Positions 1 through 4,183 of a DNA stretch of 6,708 bases are shown in pieces. Made by a program: the position numbers and the translations under genes. Numbering within the stretch: the stretch's first letter is position 1; each line of letters begins with the position of its first letter. This stretch comes from Gammaproteobacteria bacterium. GTDB taxonomy: Bacteria; Pseudomonadota; Gammaproteobacteria; Cardiobacteriales; Wohlfahrtiimonadaceae. The notes below the pieces were generated by a model. The model saw only the letters and a program-made list of their open reading frames with translations. It made no database searches and was not told the DNA's origin. Location of the stretch: contig BHEQ01000112.1 of the NCBI GenBank assembly GCA_003864535.1, positions 1 to 6,708 on the forward strand, written 5' to 3'.

Positions 1-43
1 CTACATAACTGCTTCAAGATTAATCTATAAATTAATTAATAAC

Positions 44-67
44 TTTGTTTATAAATTTGTTTATAAA
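44..67. repeat. 12-bp perfect tandem repeat in the TRAP operon leader
   Basis: The unit TTTGTTTATAAA occurs twice back to back (44-55 and 56-67) with no mismatch. Each unit ends in the self-complementary octamer TTTATAAA, so two palindromic half-sites lie exactly 12 bp apart. The tract is about 75-100 bp upstream of the first TRAP gene, inside very AT-rich DNA where the operon promoter must lie. It could be a regulator-binding site, a bendable upstream promoter element, or simple slippage in AT-rich DNA. Many AT-rich -10-like hexamers occur here, so I do not assign a specific promoter. Confidence 0.6.
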
Positions 68-143
68 TAACAAGGATTATTTATATTGATTCTAGCATCT
101 AAATCTAAAAATTTTAATACTTTAATGTTAAGGGGTTTGCGTG

Positions 144-764
144 ATGTTTATACGTTTTATTTGCATTCTAGATAAGTTTACTAATCGGATGACGCGATTT
201 TCAGGCTATATTGCCACAACTGCACTCTTTGTAATGCTTGGGATCATCATGCTTAATGTCTTTTTGCGTTATGTTATGAATAATAGTTTACATTGGGTTG
301 AAGAAATGGCGCGCTACTTGATGGTATGGATGACTTTTCTTTATTTCCCGATGGGGCATAAAAAGCATTTAAATGTAAAAGTTGATTTTGCAGTATCGTG
401 GTTTAAAAATTCTATCGCAGGTAAGATTTTGATTTTAATCCTTGAATGCATTATTTTTTGCGCCGTTATCTTTTTTGTAAGCTTAACATGGGGAATGGTG
501 CTTAATGCCTCAAACTTTGGCACGGTTGATTTTATCAGCAATATCTTTAATCTAGAATATCTTAGAACGACAACAACGAGCAATGCTCTAACAATTCCAA
601 TGTGTTATGTCTATTTAGTCATGCCTGTAAGCTTTTGTATGGTTGCACTATGTTCCTTTGAAAATATATTACATATAGGCGCATCTTTATTTGGCTGTAA
701 GTTAAACAAGTATTTAGATCAAGCTTTACTTTCAGATTTATCCTCAGATTTACAAGAAGTTTAG
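144..764 (+). CDS. TRAP transporter small permease subunit (DctQ family)
   Basis: This is the small inner-membrane subunit of a tripartite ATP-independent periplasmic transporter; it pairs with the large subunit and helps dock the binding protein. From ATG 144 the product is 206 aa with four hydrophobic segments, near residues 22-40, 51-70, 94-114 and 150-172. DctQ-family hallmarks are visible: NVFLRY at 38-43, then W51, E53-E54 and R57, VW at 61-62, and ALTIP at 148-152 before the last helix. An in-frame GTG at 141 directly precedes ATG 144. ATG is preferred because the AAGGGG ribosome site at 130-135 is 8 nt from it but only 5 nt from the GTG. The stop is 10 nt before the large-subunit gene, so the two are surely co-transcribed. 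The substrate cannot be read from this subunit, so no symbol is given. Confidence 0.93.
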   Translation: MFIRFICILDKFTNRMTRFSGYIATTALFVMLGIIMLNVFLRYVMNNSLHWVEEMARYLMVWMTFLYFPMGHKKHLNVKVDFAVSWFKNSIAGKILILILECIIFCAVIFFVSLTWGMVLNASNFGTVDFISNIFNLEYLRTTTTSNALTIPMCYVYLVMPVSFCMVALCSFENILHIGASLFGCKLNKYLDQALLSDLSSDLQEV

Positions 765-774
765 GAGAATTATT

Positions 775-2106
775 ATGGCATTAATTTATCTTTGGATATT
801 TTTTATATTATTACTTGTCGGATTACCGATGACGTATTTGATGCTAACTACACCTATTATTAGCATATTTATTGATAGCTGGCTTAATGGTACAGATCCG
901 CGTGGGTTAACCCGTGTGGTCTCGCGCCTATTTGCAGGCACAGAAAGCTTTCCTTTAATGGCATTGCCATTTTTTATTCTTGCAGGCGAGCTTATGAGTG
1001 CTGGCGGAATCACCACGCGGATTGTTAAATTTGCAGAAAGCTTAATTGGACATTATCGCGGTGGACTTGCCCATGTTACCGTAAGCTCATCTGTTATGTT
1101 AGCTGGCGGTTGTGGCTCACCCGTGGCTGATGCCTCAGCTCTTGGGACGATCCTAATTCCAGGAATGACCGAATCTGGATATCAACGCCGTTTTGCCGCA
1201 GGCATAGTGGCTGCAAGCTCGTTAATTGTGGGGATAATTCCACCGAGCGGCTTATTTATCATGTATGCTTTTATTATGAATGTATCGGTTGCAGATATGT
1301 TCGCAGGTGGCATTTTACCTGGTTTAATTATAGCCGCAGCATTGATGATTATGGTTTTCTTTACACGCAAACGTTATCCAGCTGCACTTAAAAAAGCGAC
1401 AGGAAAAGAGCGTATCCAAGCTTTTAGATACGCTTTTTTACCGCTCTTAACTCCTGTTATTTTAATTGGTGGAATTGTCGGGGGTATTATTGGAGTAACT
1501 GAAGGCGCGGCGGCGGCGGCATTTTACTGTTTGATTCTAGGTTTGTTTTATACTAAAGAAATCAAAATTAAGGATTTAGGCACAATATTTAGCAAAGCTG
1601 CTTTAAATTCAGCGGTTATTCTAGTTTTAGTTGGAGCAGCGGTATCTTTTGCCGCATTTTTAAGCCAAAAAGGTCTACCCAATGTAATTAGCGGTTATGT
1701 ACTAGGTATTACTGATAATCCACTACTTTTATTTTTTCTTGTTAATATCATGCTGTTATGTGTTGGTTTGATTATGGATGCAGGCCCTGCAATCTTAATT
1801 TTAGGACCAATTTTAGCACCTGTAATGATTGCAGCTGGGGTTGATCCTGTCCACTTTGCCGTGGTTATGTGTATTAATTTGTTGATAGGTTTGATAACTC
1901 CGCCGATGGGGCTGGTTCTTTTTGTAGTGAGTAGCATATCTAAAGAACCTGTTGAGTCTATTTCTATCGCAATGATGCCTTTTTTCTTAGTAGAACTTGC
2001 AATCTTATTTTTACTTACTTATTATCCAGCGATTATTATGGCATTACCAAATGCGGTTAATGCAGGCTCAATCAGCGTATTTTTTCAGACTTTTATTGCT
2101 TTTTAA
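775..2106 (+). CDS. TRAP transporter large permease subunit (DctM family)
   Basis: This is the large inner-membrane subunit that forms the substrate path of the TRAP transporter (ion transporter superfamily fold, secondary transport). The 443-aa product is about the usual length and hydrophobic throughout. Family motifs appear in both pseudo-symmetric halves: GCGSPVADASALG at 112-124 with IIPPSG at 154-159 in the first, and TEGAAAAAFY at 242-251, MDAGPAILILGPIL at 334-347 and TPPMG at 375-379 in the second. The first motif usually reads SGS-A-(V/A)-AD; here it is CGSPVAD, a mild departure at a loop that forms part of the ion site in known TRAP structures. The ribosome site AGGAG (763-767) overlaps the stop of the small-subunit gene and sits 7 nt from the ATG, suggesting translational coupling. 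A strong hairpin with a T-run lies within the gene at 1404-1439. Confidence 0.95.
   Translation: MALIYLWIFFILLLVGLPMTYLMLTTPIISIFIDSWLNGTDPRGLTRVVSRLFAGTESFPLMALPFFILAGELMSAGGITTRIVKFAESLIGHYRGGLAHVTVSSSVMLAGGCGSPVADASALGTILIPGMTESGYQRRFAAGIVAASSLIVGIIPPSGLFIMYAFIMNVSVADMFAGGILPGLIIAAALMIMVFFTRKRYPAALKKATGKERIQAFRYAFLPLLTPVILIGGIVGGIIGVTEGAAAAAFYCLILGLFYTKEIKIKDLGTIFSKAALNSAVILVLVGAAVSFAAFLSQKGLPNVISGYVLGITDNPLLLFFLVNIMLLCVGLIMDAGPAILILGPILAPVMIAAGVDPVHFAVVMCINLLIGLITPPMGLVLFVVSSISKEPVESISIAMMPFFLVELAILFLLTYYPAIIMALPNAVNAGSISVFFQTFIAF
1404..1439 (+). terminator. Intragenic terminator-like hairpin in the TRAP large subunit gene
   Basis: The arms 1404-1416 and 1427-1439 pair over 13 bp with one G:U. 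The 8-bp core is AGCGTATC/GATACGCT, the loop has 10 nt, and the descending arm runs straight into six T residues (1434-1439). This is the form of an intrinsic terminator, and because the ascending arm starts with four A residues it is terminator-like on both strands. It encodes the hydrophilic stretch KERIQAFRYAF (about residues 211-221) between the two halves of the permease. If it works in RNA, translating ribosomes would normally suppress it, and it would act only when translation of this gene is poor. Function is inferred from structure alone. Confidence 0.4.
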
Positions 2107-2183
2107 TTTATGGCACATCTATTTTTAATTTTTCTAGTTTCACCAACCATTTTTACTTAAATTATTTAATAAGGAGCTTTACC

Positions 2184-3245
2184 ATGAGATTATCGCGTTT
2201 AACAAAAACAGGAATTGCCGCTGTATTATCCCTAAGTATGACGCTAACAAGCTATGCTGCGACCGAACTTAATTTGGTCTTTCTTGCCAATGGCAATGAT
2301 GAAGAGCATGATGCCGCACTTGTTTTTAAAAATTATGTTGAAAATCATACCAATAACAATGTTATCGTTAAGATTTTCCAAGGAGCGCAATTATGTGGAT
2401 CAGCTGTTGAGTGTTTTGAATCCTTAAAAGCGGGTGATATTGATGTATTTGTAGCCACAGCTGGGGGGACGGCAGCTATTTATCAACCAATCCAAGGGCT
2501 TGATCTACCTTATTTGCTTCAAGGAGATCGGGTTGCAGAAGCTGTTTTTCAAGATCCTGCATTTCTAAAAGAAATTAGAACACGGATTATGAAAGCGACA
2601 GGCAATCAAATCCGCTTATTATCCATTGGTAATACAGGTGGATGGCGTAATTTTGCTAATAGCAAGCATACAATTAAGTCACCTAGTGATGTTAAGGGCT
2701 TAAAATTACGCACAATTGAGTCTGAAATCCAACAAATCCTTGTAAAAAATATGGGCGGCACACCAACCTCTTTACCCTTTATGGAGGTTTATACCGCGCT
2801 TCAAACTGGGATGATTGATGGCACTAAAAACTCTATTAGTGATATTACTAATATGAAATTCCAAGAAAAAGTAAAATTCATCACACTTGATGGACATGGT
2901 TATATGGCGGGAATGTGGTTTATTGGCAATAAACGTTTTGAGAAATTAACGCCTGCGGAGCAACAAGTAATTGTCGACGGCGGAGCTGCAATGGCAACAG
3001 TTATGTTTGGCATCCAACCACGTAAAGAGCTTGAAGCGTATGCGGATTGGAAAAAAGCAAAAGGTGAAATTTATATTCCAAATGCAGCAGAGATGGCGCA
3101 ATTTAAAGAGTCAACCCAACCTATTCGCGAATGGTATCTTAAAAAATTTGGTGCAGATGGTGAGTCTTTCTTAAAATCCTATGAAGATGCAATCGCGCGT
3201 GCAGAAACACACGTGGAGGATTTACGTAAAGCCATTAATGATTAG
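2184..3245 (+). CDS. TRAP transporter periplasmic substrate-binding protein (DctP family)
   Basis: This is the periplasmic receptor that captures the substrate and hands it to the DctQ/DctM membrane pair. The 353-aa product starts with a Sec signal peptide (basic n-region, hydrophobic 10-22, cleavage likely after A25 or A26). The DctP signature region follows: GGWRNFAN at 152-159, then SDVKGLKLRT at 168-177, where R176 matches the conserved arginine that pairs with a substrate carboxylate, then GGTPTSLPFMEVYTALQTGMIDG at 191-213. C71 and C77 are close together in the N-terminal lobe and could form a disulfide. The ribosome site AAGGAG (2171-2176) is 7 nt upstream of the ATG. The gene follows the large subunit by 77 nt, giving the order Q-M-P rather than the commoner P-Q-M. 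Substrate unknown: an organic acid is likely, but the sequence does not say which. Confidence 0.94.
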   Translation: MRLSRLTKTGIAAVLSLSMTLTSYAATELNLVFLANGNDEEHDAALVFKNYVENHTNNNVIVKIFQGAQLCGSAVECFESLKAGDIDVFVATAGGTAAIYQPIQGLDLPYLLQGDRVAEAVFQDPAFLKEIRTRIMKATGNQIRLLSIGNTGGWRNFANSKHTIKSPSDVKGLKLRTIESEIQQILVKNMGGTPTSLPFMEVYTALQTGMIDGTKNSISDITNMKFQEKVKFITLDGHGYMAGMWFIGNKRFEKLTPAEQQVIVDGGAAMATVMFGIQPRKELEAYADWKKAKGEIYIPNAAEMAQFKESTQPIREWYLKKFGADGESFLKSYEDAIARAETHVEDLRKAIND

Positions 3246-3286
3246 GTTTAAATGATTTGTCCGACATTTCGCACTATTTTTTTATG

Positions 3287-3307
3287 GGCACATCTATGTG
3301 TGCTTTT
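3287..3307 (+). terminator. Weak possible terminator after the TRAP operon
   Basis: GCACA (3288-3292) can pair with TGTGC (3299-3303) across a 6-nt loop, followed by four T residues. The stem is short and the T-run poor, so this is a weak candidate, 42 nt after the stop of the binding-protein gene. The larger palindromes further downstream could equally end the transcript. Confidence 0.25.
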
Positions 3308-3328
3308 CCTGCGTTACACGATATTATG

Positions 3329-3364
3329 AAAATGCTCATTTACCTCAGTAAACTGCGCTTTTAA
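3329..3364. repeat. Left copy of a 36-bp inverted repeat pair
   Basis: This 36-bp sequence matches the reverse complement of 4011-4046 at 33 of 36 positions. All three differences fall in the central tetranucleotide (CTCA here, ATAT in the other copy). The core TTTAC-N4-GTAAA (3339-3352) is self-complementary, so each copy can also form its own short hairpin, with A and T runs at its ends. The pair encloses about 650 bp of repeat-rich non-coding DNA. Homology ends exactly at the TTAA of 3361-3364, which is also the left end of the inner composite element. Confidence 0.75.
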
Positions 3365-3378
3365 AGAAGCCTCTCCCC

Positions 3379-3399
3379 AAGGCACAGGTATCTACACAA
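3379..3399 (-). repeat. TTGTGTAGAT repeat, copy A (inverted)
   Basis: Read on the minus strand, this 21-bp stretch is TTGTGTAGATACCTGTGCCTT. It matches copy B (3483-3503) at 19 of 21 positions, so A and B form an inverted repeat around 83 nt of AT-rich DNA (3400-3482). The similarity continues weakly outward into a pyrimidine-rich run ending at GAAGCCTC. Confidence 0.7.
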
Positions 3400-3482
3400 G
3401 TGCAAATAAATAAACATAATCATATTGTTAATTACGATAGGAATAGTGGTATACGCTATTGATACTATTAGATTACTACAAG

Positions 3483-3503
3483 TTGTGTAGATGCCTATGC
3501 CTT
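3483..3503 (+). repeat. TTGTGTAGAT repeat, copy B
   Basis: This is the plus-strand copy TTGTGTAGATGCCTATGCCTT. It matches copy C at 17 of the first 18 positions in the same orientation, and copy A at 19 of 21 in inverted orientation. It is followed by a purine-rich run (GGGAGGAGCTT, 3509-3519) like those next to the other copies, so the repeated unit is probably longer than the well-conserved core. Confidence 0.7.
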
Positions 3504-3521
3504 AGTATGGGAGGAGCTTAA

Positions 3522-3626
3522 AAATTCCCCTCTATGGAGGGGTGGCAGGCGTAGCCTGACGGGGTGGTCACTTATATTAAAAACCACCCCGTCCCTGCGG
3601 GACACCCCTCCAAAGGAGGGGAATTT
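3522..3626. repeat. 105-bp GC-rich cruciform-like palindromic repeat
   Basis: Complementary blocks nest in order: 3522-3532 with 3616-3626 (11 bp), 3536-3544 with 3603-3611 (9 bp), and 3559-3568 with 3583-3592 (10 bp) around a 14-nt AT-rich loop. Each arm also folds on itself: CCCCTC/GAGGGG (3527-3532 with 3537-3542), CAGGC/GCCTG (3546-3550 with 3554-3558), GTCCC/GGGAC (3591-3595 with 3599-3603) and CCCCTCC/GGAGGGG (3605-3611 with 3615-3621). The arm-tip sequences differ (GGCAGGCGTAGCCTGAC versus GTCCCTGCGGGAC) yet each keeps its own hairpin. It is far more G+C-rich than its surroundings. Similar C-run/G-run palindromes occur as dispersed intergenic repeats in several AT-rich bacteria. It could also stop transcription from either side. 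Confidence 0.75.
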
Positions 3627-3637
3627 CAACCGAGAAA

Positions 3638-3658
3638 TTGTGTAGATACCTATGCTCC
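3638..3658 (+). repeat. TTGTGTAGAT repeat, copy C
   Basis: This is the second plus-strand copy, TTGTGTAGATACCTATGCTCC. Copies B and C form a direct repeat on either side of the GC-rich palindrome (3522-3626), as if that palindrome had landed between, or been duplicated with, this sequence. It runs straight into a purine-rich stretch (3659-3672) that forms the left arm of the next inverted repeat. Confidence 0.65.
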
Positions 3659-3661
3659 AAG

Positions 3662-3777
3662 GAGAGGGAGCTGCTGTAAATCCATTTTATAGCTGTTCTA
3701 TATTTTCAAAAGAATATAGAAAGTTCATTTAGATTGAACTTTTACACTTCAATCTGATGAATAACTAGCTCCCTCTC
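3662..3777. repeat. Inverted repeat enclosing alternative hairpins
   Basis: GAGAGGGAGCT (3662-3672) and AGCTCCCTCTC (3767-3777) are perfect 11-bp complements. Between them are a 9-bp hairpin TTCTATATT/AATATAGAA (3696-3704 with 3713-3721) and two hairpins that cannot coexist: AAAGTTCA/TGAACTTT (3720-3727 with 3735-3742) and AGATTGA/TCAATCT (3731-3737 with 3749-3755). The arrangement resembles a structured RNA, but it sits within repeat DNA and has no recognised family, so I call it only a repeat structure. Confidence 0.5.
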
Positions 3778-3809
3778 TTTTGGAAATGATTGGGCTGAGG
3801 CTTCTTTAA

Positions 3810-4004
3810 CTATTTGACTTATATCTAAAAAAATCTTGATTGTGATATGTGTAAAAAATGATGCTGAATGTTGTATCAATAACCATATTTGCTGAATTTT
3901 ACGAGCTATGCGAAAATATAATATAACTTTTTGTTTGAGATTTAGAAATTTCCTTACTAATAACTATTGGGGGCTTCTATAAATTAGATTTTTCAAGGCT
4001 TGCG
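3810..4004. other. AT-rich spacer with no recognised feature
   Basis: This 195-bp stretch lies between the composite element and the right-hand palindrome. I see no open reading frame of useful length, RNA gene, clear terminator or strong repeat. Short promoter-like hexamers occur, as expected in AT-rich DNA, and cannot be told from chance. The sequence GGGGGCTTCT (3969-3978) is the only marked G-run. Confidence 0.5.
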
Positions 4005-4007
4005 ATT

Positions 4008-4051
4008 TTGTTAAAAGCGCAGTTTACATATGTAAATGAGCATTTTAACAA
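4008..4051. repeat. 44-bp symmetrical palindrome containing the right copy of the 36-bp repeat
   Basis: The layout is TTGTTAAAA (4008-4016), 6 nt, TTTACATATGTAAA (4023-4036), 6 nt, TTTTAACAA (4043-4051): perfect outer arms of 9 bp and a perfect 14-bp core, with equal spacers. With one mismatch the outer arms extend to 4005 and 4054. Positions 4011-4046 match the reverse complement of 3329-3364 at 33 of 36 bases. It ends 19 nt before the Pho box. It may be an operator, a structure insulating ugp from upstream transcripts, or the end of a mobile repeat. Confidence 0.7.
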
Positions 4052-4070
4052 GATTAGTCTTACATTATTG

Positions 4071-4088
4071 ATGTCACAATATCGTCAT
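4071..4088 (+). promoter_or_regulatory. Predicted Pho box (PhoB binding site) upstream of ugpB
   Basis: Two 7-bp units, ATGTCAC (4071-4077) and TCGTCAT (4082-4088), are separated by the 4-bp AT spacer AATA. That is the 7-4-7 layout of the PhoB site, whose consensus half-site is CTGTCAT. Each unit matches 5 of 7 positions and shares the GTCA centre. The E. coli ugp operon is a known Pho regulon member, so phosphate-starvation control is expected here. The site takes the place of a -35 element. Confidence 0.7.
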
Positions 4089-4098
4089 ATCAACAAAG

Positions 4099-4104
4099 TA
4101 TATT
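4099..4104 (+). promoter_or_regulatory. Predicted -10 element of the ugp promoter
   Basis: TATATT begins 10 nt after the end of the Pho box, the spacing seen at PhoB-activated promoters where the box replaces the -35. Transcription would start near 4111, leaving a leader of about 73 nt before ugpB. No good -35 hexamer stands at the usual distance, which fits activator dependence. Confidence 0.6.
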
Positions 4105-4183
4105 AGCCAAAATAAAATGTGCTGCTATGCTGCATTCTAGGGGTTTTATTAATTATTAATCACCATTATAAGAGGATATACAA

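Larger units (their letters stand above)
3361..3809. repeat. 449-bp composite non-coding element bounded by TTAA and 13-bp inverted repeats
   Basis: The ends TTAAAGAAGCCTC (3361-3373) and GAGGCTTCTTTAA (3797-3809) are perfect inverted repeats, each with TTAA at its outer edge. Inside are three copies of a TTGTGTAGAT repeat, the GC-rich palindrome at 3522-3626 and an 11-bp inverted repeat (3662-3672 with 3767-3777). No open reading frame of useful size is present. This resembles a MITE-like or otherwise non-autonomous repeat, or a pile-up of several dispersed intergenic repeats. Mobility is inferred; I see no transposase and cannot check for other copies. Confidence 0.45.

Noticed and set aside
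141..143. GTG as the start of the TRAP small-subunit gene
   Set aside because: It is in frame and directly before ATG 144, but the AAGGGG ribosome site is only 5 nt from it and 8 nt from the ATG, and ATG is the stronger start codon.
341..583. Minus-strand open frame inside the TRAP small-subunit gene
   Set aside because: It lies fully antisense to a well-supported family member, has no ribosome site and its product has no recognisable domain. The same reasoning removes the minus-strand frames within 786-1937, 4223-4498 and 5260-5493 and the plus-strand frames 2971-3174 and 4239-4451.
1507..1518. (GCG)4 triplet run in the large TRAP subunit gene as a phase-variable tract
   Set aside because: Triplet slippage keeps the frame, and the run encodes the conserved small-residue stretch after TEG; it is too short to be a likely switch.
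3379..3658. CRISPR array
   Set aside because: Only three copies, one inverted, with unequal spacings of 83 and 134 nt and no cas genes.
4059..4065. A third PhoB half-site (CTTACAT) upstream of the Pho box
   Set aside because: It matches 5 of 7 consensus positions but lacks the GTCA centre and starts 12 nt, not 11 nt, before the next half-site, so it is out of register.
3246..4183. Decayed transposase gene or insertion sequence
   Set aside because: The repeats look mobile, but I could find no stretch in any frame with a recognisable transposase fragment, and no clear target-site duplication other than the shared TTAA.
4105..4183. Riboswitch or attenuator in the ugpB leader
   Set aside because: The leader of about 73 nt has only short direct repeats (GCTGC...GCTGC) and AT-rich sequence; no stable stem or known aptamer pattern is visible.
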